Source of the DNA: Harmonia axyridis
Taxonomy: Eukaryota; Arthropoda; Insecta; Coleoptera; Coccinellidae
Reading direction: 5' to 3'
Length of the DNA stretch: 64,000 nt
NCBI RefSeq assembly: GCF_914767665.1
Contig: NC_059504.1
Coordinates: forward strand, 30,372,001-30,436,000
The notes under the pieces were generated by a model. The model saw only the letters and a list, made by a program, of their open reading frames with translations, was not told the origin of the DNA and made no database searches. Of this stretch, positions 34,996 to 45,480 are shown piece by piece (the first letter of the stretch is position 1; the number at the start of each line of letters is the position of its first letter). Position numbers and translations under genes: made by a program.

Positions 34996-36311
34996 ACAAT
35001 ACAATACAATTCAAGATAATTTTTTCTACATTATTCATATTGATAAATTCAACCTTGCTTTATTATTTTTTCCTGAAGGTTATTTATTCATTTACTCAAC
35101 TCAATACAAAAATCATAATAACATTATATTGCATTCATATTTTTTTTTATATTTTCATTTTATATTGACGTGGATACTTATATACATTTACTTATCATAT
35201 ACATATATCTTTTCTTATAAAATCAACCTTGTTATTTCCTCTTATGGATGATGAAAATGTACATAGGATTTGTTATTCTTTTTTGATGTATATTATATAT
35301 ATTTTTTTTCGTGGGAAATATATACATGAATTGAGAAATTTTGCATTTTATTTATGAATTCCTATAATGCTAATGATTGAACTAATTTGTATTTCCGCGC
35401 AAGGTGCGGCTTCAATATGTTGTCAATGTAGGTATCTGTAATACACATATACCTGAGTGCTGTAATACCACAGTAATGTAATGACAAAGCCGTATGAGGG
35501 CTCAAAAAACAGTGTTTTCCATCGAAGAACGTCAGTGTCCGATCTATTCTACTTTGTTTCCAATCTTCTTTCGGCTTCAACTCCAGAACGCCTGAAGCTA
35601 TCGCTTTGCGATCTCCTGTTTTTTTCATACAAATTTGATGGGATTTCTGTTTCTGTCAGAACCAAAAGACACAATTTGGTTTTTCAGTGCATCAGTTGAA
35701 GAATATCTTCTTTCGGCCATAACTTCAGAACGCATGAAACTATCGCTTTGCGACCTTGTTTTTCCTGCAAATTTGTTGGAACTTCTGTATCTGTTGAGAA
35801 AATCCTATCATTACATTTGAAATTTCTGAGTAAAATGAACAAAACAATGAACTTCTGCATTAGCACCCCCTATCGAAAGCAGCAAAAACAAATTTCACAT
35901 GAATATATTTTGTTCTCAATCAACAAGATATTATCTCTCAGACGAGATCTAATTTGCTCAAAAATGTTGAGCCAAACTGAAGTTACAGGCATTTCAATCA
36001 GTCAGATTTCTCCCTTTCCCCTACCCTTATTTGATTTCGTAAAATCGAAAGTGACAATTCATCAAAAGAATTTTCCAAGGATTACAGTGATGTCATTTTT
36101 TCTTCAACTTTATATGATACATTTTCGAGTAAAATTCATTTTTCTTTTCGATGATAGCTAATACGCCACCTAGCGGTAGAGGTATGAACTTCAAAACAAT
36201 TCCCAGTGTGTTTTCTTGTACACTTTAGTGGTAAAATTTTTTACCGCAATTCTCTACGATGAGTGGATCCTGAGATCTAGCCGCTTACCTCGCTTTTTTG
36301 CCAACCCTGGA

Positions 36312-36931
36312 TGTTGGGGCGTTTTCGGAATTTCCCCAATGTTTGTTTATTATTGTTTGTATCCATTCATATCTCACATACGACACCACATGTTTTAATT
36401 CCGCTCTCTTCGCGTTTCCAGTCAGTTTTAGTTTTAGAATTCGACGCCGCGCCGCCGTGTTGTAGAATTTCGACCAGCTTTTCGCATTTTCGCTTTTCAC
36501 CCGCTTTAGAAAAATTTCACATAGTAAAACCGCAATATTTAGTGTGCATCTTGGTGTTAGTGCATCATAGTTATTGTTCAAGTCGAATCATAGTTCAACC
36601 CGCATTATTAGGATTATAGCTTCACCCGCAATTTTATTCAAACCAAGGAAGGTCGGGATTACCACTTGCATCCCGAGCCGCAGTGGGAGTGCTGTCCAGG
36701 TTTAAAAATTCATCTTATATTTTCCTTATTTTACCTTCACCCTTTCTAATTTACTTCCTTTACTCGAAGGTGAATTTGGAAATAACGCACCTGGAACTAG
36801 CTTGACCCCCAAAAAACTTAGTAGTAAGTTAAATTAAATTTTTATTTTACAGTCCACTCAAAATCGCATATATAGCATATAGGCCTTTGTAGGTACAAAT
36901 TGTTTTCAATAATTGACCAAAGGCCGTACCA
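36312..36931 (+). repeat. BEL-1 5' LTR
   Basis: It begins TGTTGGGGCG and ends GTACCA just before TTTTGGTCCTTCGGGCCGG (36932-36950), a likely primer binding site. The second BEL shows TTTTGATCCTTC in the same place. The 3' LTR lies beyond the window, so the borders rest on the TG...CA rule and the primer site. Confidence 0.6.
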
Positions 36932-37173
36932 TTTTGGTCCTTCGGGCCGGATTTCATTTCATTTTATAGATTTCTCAAAATTTCCATTCGACATAAATGT
37001 GGTGTGGTCTGTGAGATAGACGTTCCGGTGCAAGTTTTTGCAGTCATTGTTTGGTTTCACATATAGTGTTCTCGCTCATTTCAACTACTTTGCTCTTTCT
37101 CTTTCACGTCATTGTATTCAGTACAGATTTCCTTTTATAAGTAACATATTTTATATTTATATTTCATTTCAAT

Positions 37174-39909
37174 ATGGCGAATACCACGGAAATGGATAAG
37201 ATGCAAACTAAGCTGAAGGCTTTGGAATCCAAAAAACAAATGTTTTTCTTACGGCTTCAAAAGCTTTCAGATTATATTAAAGATTTGAATGAGCCTAAAG
37301 TTGCAGAATATTTCAGAATAGGTTTATACTCTATTGAAACGACAAAACAAAGCATTATGGAAGTGTAGAAGAGATAAATATGATTCAATTAGACATAAAT
37401 CCAGATAGTTCACCAAATTATCAAGCAGTTGAAGCTGCTGAAGATTTATATTGTCGCATTAAATTGGCCGAAGATCAGGTAGAAAAAGGATCGTTGGATT
37501 CTAGTAGTAGTAGTGGTACAATTTCAAAAATTCCATTAAAACCGCAACACAAATTACCTGCAATTGAATAAGTAGATTTTAATGGTGATCCTAAAGTATG
37601 GCCCATATTTTACCAAAACTTCAAGAGATGCGTTCATGAAAATGCTGAGCTAGACGATGCGTGCAAAATACATTATCTGCTGAGTAAACTCAGTGGTCGT
37701 GCCCTCACTATTTGTTCTGGAATACCTCCAATTGCAAATAACTATGAAAGTATTCGGAAGTTGTTGATTAATATATATCAAGATGAAAGATTGTTAGCTT
37801 CCACGTATTTACGATCAATATTCGAGTTCAGACCTATAAATGTGGAGTCATCCAATAATTTGAATCATTTTCTAGAAAACTTTGACGTATCTGTTCGTGC
37901 ATTCAAGCAACTTCGGCTGAAGAATCCTCTTGACTTCATTCTGGTCACTTTGGCTTTCACTAAATTAGACAATCAAACTCAACGTTCATTCGAAATGACT
38001 TTGAAAGATAATGAATTACCATCCTATGAAAATTTAATTAATTTCATTAGACAGCAATCAAGGATGCTTAGTCGTAGTGGTATCGGCCCAAGCACGCATA
38101 GCACACCAAAATATTCTTCTAATAAACAGAAATCTACCCACTCTTACGTAGCATCTAATTTACACTCGACTAGATTTGATTCGATTCAATGTTCATTGTG
38201 CAAGCAGTCACATTTCATTTACAAATGTAATCAGTTTTTAAAAATGTCTTCATTTTGTCGTTATAAAGTGGCTAAAGAAAAAGGTTGTTGTTTGAATTGT
38301 TTAAGTTCCAAACATAAGATTTCCTCATGCAAATCAACAAAAACATGCAACGCTTGTAAACTCAAACACCATTCATTATTGCATTTTGAAAATAATGAAG
38401 AAAATTCGAATATGAATAAAAATAATAGTAAGGTGACTGAACCACAACCTCAAACCTCGTCTTCGGAGCAGGACCCACCTCGGGAAAAGGTTGGTTATGT
38501 TGTGTCCTCATACTCGAATGCCTCTACCTCTAATGCTAGAGTTTCTCTATTGCCTACTGCCAAGGTTCTAGTCTCATTTCCTGGTGGAAAAAGCAAGGAA
38601 ATTCGCGTCTTAATTGACAGTGGTAGCGAAGAGAAATTTCTTTCGTTTCAATGTTGTCAAAATTTGAACATTCCGATTATGGAATTAAATCAAACTATTA
38701 TAGGAATTGGAAATCATAAAAGTTCCGTCAGAGGCATTGCAAGGAATATTTGCATTTCGTCTCGCTATGACTCAAATGTAATTTTCACTTTAAATGCTTT
38801 AGTAGTAGATAACTTGACTGTCAAATTACCGAGCAGTAATATTTCTCAAGAATATTTAAATTTGTTTTCAAATATTCCCTTAGCTGATGATACATTCACT
38901 GAATGTTCGGAAATTGATGGCATCCTAGGATCTGCTATTTTCGCAACGATTCTGAATGAGAATAAAATTTCACATGAAAGTGATTCACCAGTAGCAATAG
39001 ATACAAGTTTGGGTTATATTATTTCCGGAATAGCGCGAACGGCCGCTTCAAACGAGATTGTTCGATCTGAATTTTGTTATAATGCGGTGATCTCCGATGA
39101 ACCCCTCGAAAATTTAGTAAAAAATTTCCTCGATCTTGAAGAAGTTCCGGCTATCGGGCATTATACTGATGAAGAAGTAGCTTGCGAAACTCATTTTCGA
39201 TCTACTTTTTCCAGATCTACTTCGGGTCGCTATACAGTGTGTCTACCTTCCAAGATAGAACCCAATAACTTGAGTGATTCCTTTACCACCGCGTTAAAGA
39301 GATTTTTCAGCTTGGAAAGAAGGCTTAACTCATCTCCAGTTCTCAGGGAACAATATAACGCTTTCATTTCAGATTACCTTCAACAAGGTCATATGAATAA
39401 AATGTGTTCAGTCAATGATGATAGATTTCAAGACATAAGAAATCATCCGCATTATATAATCGCACATCCTCCAATTTTTTATTGATAGTGTGTCCACTCA
39501 TGTTCGAATTGTTTTTGATGCCAGTGCAAAAACTACACCCTCATCTCTTTCATTAAATGATTGTTTGCACACGGGATCTAAATTACAGGTGGACATAATT
39601 CAAATGTTCCTCAACTTTAGATTGTTTTCTATTGTCCTTATCACGGATATTTGTCAAATGTATCGTCAAATAGAAATTTCTGAACAAGATCGCGTCTTTC
39701 AATTAATTTTATGGCGATTTTCTCCCAATCAAGCTATTGAAGTTTATCAAATCAATAGAGTGGCATTTGGTATAAGATCATCTCCATTTTTGAGTCTCAA
39801 AGTAGTTTGACAATTATGTCACGACGAAGCTCATAATTTTCCATATCAAAAATATACAAAGAGAAGCATTTTATCACAGATCAGCAAAATCTATGACCCT
39901 TTGAGTATC
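37174..39909 (+). pseudogene. BEL-1 gag, protease and RT N-terminal part
   Basis: Gag starts at 37174 (MANTTEMDKMQTKL), with stops near 37368 and 37571. A long frame at 37761-39485 holds capsid, a Cys/His-rich region (CSLCKQSHFIYKC and CCLNCLSSKHKISSC) and the aspartic protease motif LIDSGSEEKFLS. It runs into the start of the RT region. After a shift, RT continues at 39490-39810 (VRIVFDASAK, SLNDCLHTG, ITDICQMYRQI, FGIRSSPF). The segment that should hold the YVDD active site is missing: AHNFPY is followed almost at once by the post-RT block ILSQISKIYDPL. The Copia element begins after LSIL. Confidence 0.85.
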
Positions 39910-39914
39910 TTAGG

Positions 39915-40179
39915 TGTTGGAAAATAAAACAATTTTGTACCGTGAACATTTATTATACTGTTGTTTTGGTTCTATGTTTTCAAGTGTCAGAAATGTATAT
40001 TCTATAATAGATATAAAATGCCAAAGAGTCGAGTCAAGAAGTTCTGTACAAAATGGCAAGTTGTAGATGTTCTAAATAAAATCATATTAAAAACCAAATC
40101 ATCCTGATTGTTCATCTCGAAATAATTCAAGAATTAACCAACCACTGCACTCCGCTATATTTCACAACAAATATCATCA
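39915..40179 (+). repeat. Copia 5' LTR
   Basis: 265 bp, TGTTGG to TCATCA, matching the 3' LTR with about six mismatches. Confidence 0.92.
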
Positions 40180-40193
40180 GGTCATGGGCCCAG
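40180..40193 (+). other. Copia primer binding site, initiator-Met half-tRNA type
   Basis: GGTCATGGGCCCAG directly follows the LTR. It nearly matches GGTTATGGGCCCAG, the complement of the initiator-Met tRNA anticodon region. Copia is known to prime with a 5' half of that tRNA. Confidence 0.65.
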
Positions 40194-40263
40194 AGTTCGT
40201 GAAATTGGTTTATTGAATTATTCAGAAGAAAGAGGTTAAGGAAAAACGTGTTCGAACGTTTCA

Positions 40264-40959
40264 ATGGCTAATCAAGAGGAAAAATACAAGGTTTCACTCT
40301 TCGATGGAAATAACTATCACAGTTGGAAGTTTCGAATGGAAATTTTGCTGGACGAACTAAATTTGCTGAGTTTGGTGGAGCAACCGTTAAAGTTTGAGGT
40401 TGTACCAGGTACTTCAGGGACAGCACCAGAAGCTCAACTCCGAAACAATAAACTCAAACAAGATGATAAAACTTGCAAAAGAAGAATCGTATCAAAAGTG
40501 GCTGACACCCATTTGGAATATTTACAAGGCCAGAAGACAGCTTATGAGATGTGGGAAAGCTTACGAAGTGGATTCGAACGTCAGAGCCTAGCCACTCAAA
40601 ATAGAATTAAACGTCAGATAGAAACGTTCAGAAAAAGGCAGAATGAGAATCTCACTGAACATTTTCTCCACTTTGAACAACTTAAAAGAGAATACAAGTC
40701 TGCTGGAGGACAACTAAGTGAACGAGAATGTGTTCTTGAATTATTCCAGTCACTACCGATGAAAGAATATCAAACAGTTATAAGCACATTAGAAACACTT
40801 TCCCTGGCTGATGAATCACTAATCACGTTAACTGTGGTCAGAGGGAGGTTACTCGATGAAGAAACAAAGCTGAAGACACTATCGAACAAGTTCAAAGAAG
40901 AAGGTCAGTCATCTGCTGTTTTTGTGGCAAATCAAGGAAATACTTTAGTATTTCCTTGA
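40264..40959 (+). pseudogene. Copia gag, interrupted by inverted duplication
   Basis: The frame is a Copia-type gag starting ATGGCTAATCAAG. It has FDGNNYHSWKFRMEILL, YEMWESLRSGFER and a downstream helical capsid region typical of the family. The last 13 codons read into a 90-bp palindrome (40901-40990) that brings a premature stop at 40957-40959. The zinc knuckle CYFCNKTGHKKAEC lies beyond the palindromes in another frame (41030-41266), showing that the palindromes broke one continuous protein. Confidence 0.85.
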
Positions 40960-40990
40960 TTTGCCACAAAAACAGCAGATGACTGACCTT
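40901..40990. repeat. perfect 44-bp-arm palindrome with spacer tt
   Basis: Arms 40901-40944 and 40947-40990 are exact inverted complements with a 2-bp spacer, tt. Six bases further on is a second palindrome with the same spacer. Confidence 0.97.
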
Positions 40991-40996
40991 CATATA

Positions 40997-41028
40997 TGCC
41001 TGTGATATGTTTTAACATATCACAGGCA
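40997..41028. repeat. perfect 15-bp-arm palindrome with spacer tt
   Basis: TGCCTGTGATATGTT - TT - AACATATCACAGGCA; an exact match of both arms, next to the 90-bp palindrome. Confidence 0.97.
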
Positions 41029-41029
41029 A

Positions 41030-43072
41030 ATGAATGGGAAGCAAGATAACGTCACAGGAAAAGGGGCAAACCAGGAAAAGTTTCCATACAAATGTTACTT
41101 CTGTAACAAAACTGGACATAAAAAGGCTGAATGCAGAAAGAGGATGAAATATGTGGACCAGAAATCAGGACAGGTAAATGCTGCCTCGACAAGTGATAAC
41201 GTAGGTAACACTGATGAATTTTGCTTTGTTTGTGATAATAATGATAATCCTAAGGACTATGAATGATGTTAAATTTTTAAATAATCCTATGAAGATTGAA
41301 GTTGCAAAGTCGGGACAGTTCATGAATGCTCAAAAATATGGTTCTATACAAGTAAAATCTGTAGTTCAACAAAAGTCGTTTAATATTAAGATCAATGAAG
41401 TATTATTCGTGCCAAATTTACAGTATAATTTATTTTCAGTTAGGAAATTAGAAATGAATGGTTTTACAATTGTTTTTGAAAAAGGTCAGGCAAAAATTAT
41501 TAAAAATAACATAGTTTTCGCAATTGCTTTACGTAAGGAAAAATTGTATGAATTGAATTTCGAGAAGGTAGTAGGCATGGCTGAAACACATATCGCAGAA
41601 ACTGAGTTAGATCTATGGCATCGCAGGTTAGGTCATATAAGTATGAATAAGCTAGCTGAATTAGAAAAATTAGTTGATGGTATGCATGTTAACTAGACAT
41701 CAAACATTCAGAAGGTTTGTGAGGCATGTGTCAGTGGAAAGCAAACGAATCTGCCACATAATAAAAATCTTATTAGAGCTAAAAGACCATTAGAACTTGT
41801 ACACAGCGATATAATGGGACCCATAAATATAACCTCATGGAACTCTAAAAGGTACATACTCTGTTTCGTAGATGATTTCACTGACTTCACGGCAGTCTAT
41901 TTTCTAGAACACAAATCAGAAGCATTTGAATTTTTTAAAATTTACAAAGCCAGAGTAACATCACATTTTAATTTACCAATCAGTAGATTCAGGTGCGACA
42001 GAGGTGGGGAATACCTATCAAATGAAATGAAGGATTACTTTAATAACGAAGGTATTCAGTATGAATGTACAATCAGGTATACACCACAACAAAATGGGGT
42101 TTCAGAAAGGATGAACAGGACAATAGCGGAAAAAGCTAGATGTATGCTAATAGAATCTGGACTAACAAGTACCTTTGGAATGAAGCAGTACTGACAGCCG
42201 TCTACATAATAACTAGAATTCCAACGTCTGCTCTAAATGTTAAGATAGCAGCAGAGCTGTGGTATGGTAAGAAACAAAATTTGAGCAAATTTCGAATCTT
42301 TGGTTGTGTTGCGTATCTACATCCTCCTAAACATACGTTAAACTGGAAGTTCGGTTCAAGAACTTTAAAATGTTTCATGATAGGCTATTGTCACAATGGC
42401 TATCGTTTATGGTATCCAAAGGAAGGAAAAGTTATAGAAGGACACGATATTGTTTTTGATGAATCATCAAAAGACAATAAGCAATACACTGACTGGGACG
42501 ACATTATTCCACAAAGAAGAGAACAAACAGTAATGCAACAGGACATTACTGCACAAGTGGATGAGGAAAACTCTCTTCCAAGTGAGGAAGTAGAAGAATC
42601 GCCAGAACCTCTTATAGGTTATGCTGATGCTGATTCGGCTAACGAATATGACAGAAAGTCAATAAGTGGCTACTTATTTGAAGTTTTTGGAAACCTGGTT
42701 TCATGGTGTACTAAAAAGCAAAGAATGGTCACTTTGTCTTCTACAGAGGCAGAGTACGTATCATTAAGTCAAGCAGCGTGTGAATTGATCTGGTTGAAAA
42801 ATTTGCATCTTGAAATAAACATAATTGTTGAAACAGTTAATATATTTGAAGATAATATGTCTTGTATCCATCTCTTAACTAAACCAGACCATTCAAGACA
42901 AAAACATGTTGATGTCAAATACCACTTCATTAAAGAATTAATAAGTGCAAATGAGTTGAAAGTTCTGTATATTAACACTAATGATCAAAAGGCTGATATT
43001 CTCACTAAAGGACTTAAACCAGCACAATTTAATAAATTACGTTTTGGACTAGGCATAGCTCCAGGTACCTAG
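41030..43072 (+). pseudogene. Copia pol remnant: zinc knuckle, integrase, RNase H; RT deleted
   Basis: In order: CCHC knuckle CYFCNKTGHKKAEC; the C-terminal part of protease (LFVPNLQYNLFSV) without its Asp-Ser/Thr-Gly-Ala box; GAG-pre-integrase LWHRRLGHISMNKL (stop at 41694); integrase core with HSDIMGP, CDRGGEY and QNGVSERMNRT, the three acidic catalytic residues; a frameshift near 42150; the integrase C-terminus (FGCVAYLHPP). Then, inside one open frame, EESPEPL joins directly to GYADADSANEYDRKS of the RNase H domain (STEAEYVSLSQA, KHVDVKYHFI). The whole RT domain is missing without breaking the frame. Confidence 0.88.
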
Positions 43073-43216
43073 TTGAGTTGTACAATGTTTTTCAGCCCTG
43101 CATATTTACTTCTGTTCTTAACTTTAGGATTTGAAAAATATATTGTTTAAGTTGTATTAGTTTCTCATTAAATAAATAAATGTTTGTTTATGCATGGTAG
43201 CAAAATTGAGGTGAGG

Positions 43217-43481
43217 TGTTGGAAAATAAAACAATTTTGTACCGTGAACATTTATTATACTGTTGTTTTGGTTCTATGTTTTCAAGTGTCAGAAATGTAT
43301 ATTCTATGATAGATATAAAATGTCAAAGAGTCGAGTCAAGAAGTTCTGTACAAAATGGCAAGTTGTAGATGTTCTTAATAAAATCATATTAAAAACCAAA
43401 TCATCCTGATTGTTTATCCCGATATAATTCAAGAATTAACCAACCACTGCACTCCGCTATATTTCACAACAAATATCATCA
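43217..43481 (+). repeat. Copia 3' LTR
   Basis: 265 bp, preceded by the purine-rich GAGGTGAGG (polypurine tract) and followed by TTAGG. Confidence 0.92.
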
Positions 43482-43522
43482 TTAGGTCCTGTAGTATTGT
43501 ACGCGAAATTGTTTATTCGTAA

Positions 43523-44267
43523 ACTCTGCAACGATTTTGCACGCTTCATTCCATGTTACGCTACTGGAATTTTTGAAGACGCGGTAATTTGTCAATTAAT
43601 CGTATCATATCGTGTACTATCGGTCGGAACGCAGATGCGCGTTTCTGGAGAGAATCTTCTGAAAGATTTTCAATGATTATTGAGACTTCAGCAAGAATAC
43701 GTACCTAAGATTTAGATTTCAGTCATTAATAATTTAATTTGAGACTCGGAATCTTATTTATCGGCGAGAATTGTGTCGGGATTCTCGAACCTTCCGTGGG
43801 ATTAGAACGAAGAAACCTCCCGTGGGATTAGAATAAAGAAAACCTTTCTTGGGATTGATAGATATCAAGAACTACCTCCTTGATATACAGAATTTGGAAT
43901 AGTACGTATGTTAGACCACTTTAGTTCCTGAATCTGAGAGAATACCTGCGAAATACCTGGCATTAACACATCAACTTCGTTGAATGGGGATTGGAGTACT
44001 ATAGCTTCCTGATAAGAATTGGTGTTCAGAAGGCTGAAGATAATTTACAGAAGAGGTTCCATCCTAGTAGCAGAGTAACTCATTTAAAATCGTTCTAAGT
44101 TAAGTTTCTATTTTATTATTTGTTTGGAGTGAAAAGGATCGATCATTGCATATTTTAATTTTATTAAATTTGTAAAAACCTGGGTAGGAGTTTTGTTGCC
44201 AAATAAGCCAAACCACCCCTAGAAATTAGTCCTTAGAGTCTCATGGGCAATTGTAACGTTACAACTC
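43523..44267 (+). mobile_element. solo LTR in BEL-1 with ACTC duplication
   Basis: The LTR runs 43527-44263 (737 bp), begins TGCAACG, ends CGTTACA and is flanked by ACTC on both sides. Removing it together with one ACTC restores the BEL-1 frame (IRKL followed by WSIKLEWD). There is no internal coding sequence, so it is a solo LTR, probably of a Gypsy-type element judging by the TGYAACG ends. Confidence 0.8.
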
Positions 44268-44665
44268 TGGTCCATTAAATTAGAATGGGACTCTCACCCT
44301 CCAGTTGAACTTGTTAACAGCTGGAAAGATTTTGAAAATGAATTGCCTCTTCTTACTCAGGTGAAAGTTCCCAGATGGCTAGGAGCTCATGCAAATTCGC
44401 CTATAACCTTGATAGGTTTTTCCGACGCAAGTCAAACTAGTTATGCCGCTCCTGTTCATATGAAAACTGTTTCAAACGGTAAATCCTGCATAAATTTGAT
44501 ATGTTCCAAATCTAAAATTGCTCCACTTGAATTAATCCATAATGTAGATCTGTCGGAAGATTTACCTGAAGCACAAACTATTTCAATGGTTGTCACAACA
44601 ATTGACGAGTTATATTCTTTCATATCAAAATTTTCCAATTTCACTAAACTCCTAAGAAGCATGAT
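44264..44665 (+). pseudogene. BEL-1 RNase H-like region
   Basis: The frame resumes after the solo LTR with SWKDFENELPLL, VPRWLGAHANSP and FSDASQTSYAA, a BEL/Pao RNase H-type block. It continues to LLRSM, where BEL-2 is inserted at ATATG, and resumes at 53934. A piece with the RNase H acidic residues appears to be missing. Confidence 0.7.
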
Positions 44666-44670
44666 ATATG

Positions 44671-45059
44671 TGTTGGGGAAACAAACCTAGATTTTCATAA
44701 TACGCGTTAAATGATATGGTATCAGGAATCTAGTTCGTTATCCCCCCTCATCAAAAAGACAATTCGTCAGTAATAAAAGACAATCGCTATAATATACTTG
44801 AATCGCCGCTTATTTCTTCTGCATTGTTTTCGCTTTTGCTTTACTATTGTAATTTCGCTGAAACTAGTGAAAGTGCTGTGCTGCTGTGCACAATAGGAAT
44901 TCAACTCTGAGTTACTACAGACTTGAGGAAGAATCAAATCACCCTGTATCGCCCTTGAATATTTGGAACGACACCATCCAGGTAAGACTTCTGATACCAT
45001 TGCTTTTCAAATGCGGTCCACCTTATCTCTCAGCTCAAGAGCTATCGTTTTCGCCAACA
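44671..45059 (+). repeat. BEL-2 5' LTR
   Basis: 389 bp, followed directly by TTTTGATCCTTC, the likely primer binding site. Confidence 0.9.
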
Positions 45060-45480
45060 TTTTGATCCTTCTGTAGCCACATAAGAGCCTAAGTTTCATT
45101 AAAATTCAAAATTTTCATTTCAGTTTCAAATTGATCGCATATGCGTAAAGATCGCCAATCAATCAAGTGGTCGAACAGTTACCGCTTTCAATAGAAGCTC
45201 GTTATATTTGCAATTCATTTGATGCAATTATTATATTTCTAGGAGATATATAATTCAGTTTATCGTTTTTTCAATACAAGTGCAGTAATTGAAATCGAAC
45301 ATCTGCTCCGCCATATTCATAAGTTCTTCAGCATTTCGAAACACAGCGACCTTGAACCTGAAAATTCATCTCGCGCATTAACGCATGTCTGTTGACATAG
45401 AAGTCAGCTGCAAGAGTTCATTGACCTTTTATTTTCCGATCAGCTGATTTTACGGTAATTCGTCTGAATAACAGAGCGCG

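Larger units (their letters stand above)
33385..36311. mobile_element. foldback element 2, arms flanking captured cargo
   Basis: The left arm starts TACAGGGTGGGCAAATAAGC at 33385 and runs to about 33975. The inverted right arm runs from about 35560 to 36311, ending GCCAACCCTGGA, a worn end. Arm sequence is homologous to foldback element 1 (CTTGCGGTAAAA, ACCTCCACCGCTAGGGGG, ATCGTCGAGTAG). Unlike element 1, about 1.6 kb of unrelated sequence with a THAP exon lies between the arms. The BEL-1 LTR begins at the very next base. Confidence 0.75.
39910..43486 (+). mobile_element. Ty1/Copia element, internally deleted, with TTAGG duplication
   Basis: Two 265-bp LTRs (39915-40179, 43217-43481; TGTTGGAAAA...ATATCATCA) are flanked by the 5-bp duplication TTAGG (39910-39914, 43482-43486). 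By eye the LTRs differ at about six positions, so insertion is fairly recent. The RT domain and the protease active site are deleted. Confidence 0.93.

Noticed and set aside
34991..35251. 86-residue hydrophobic frame as a membrane protein
   Set aside because: Low-complexity AT-rich translation rich in Ile, Tyr and Phe, inside foldback cargo; no start context or homologue recognised.
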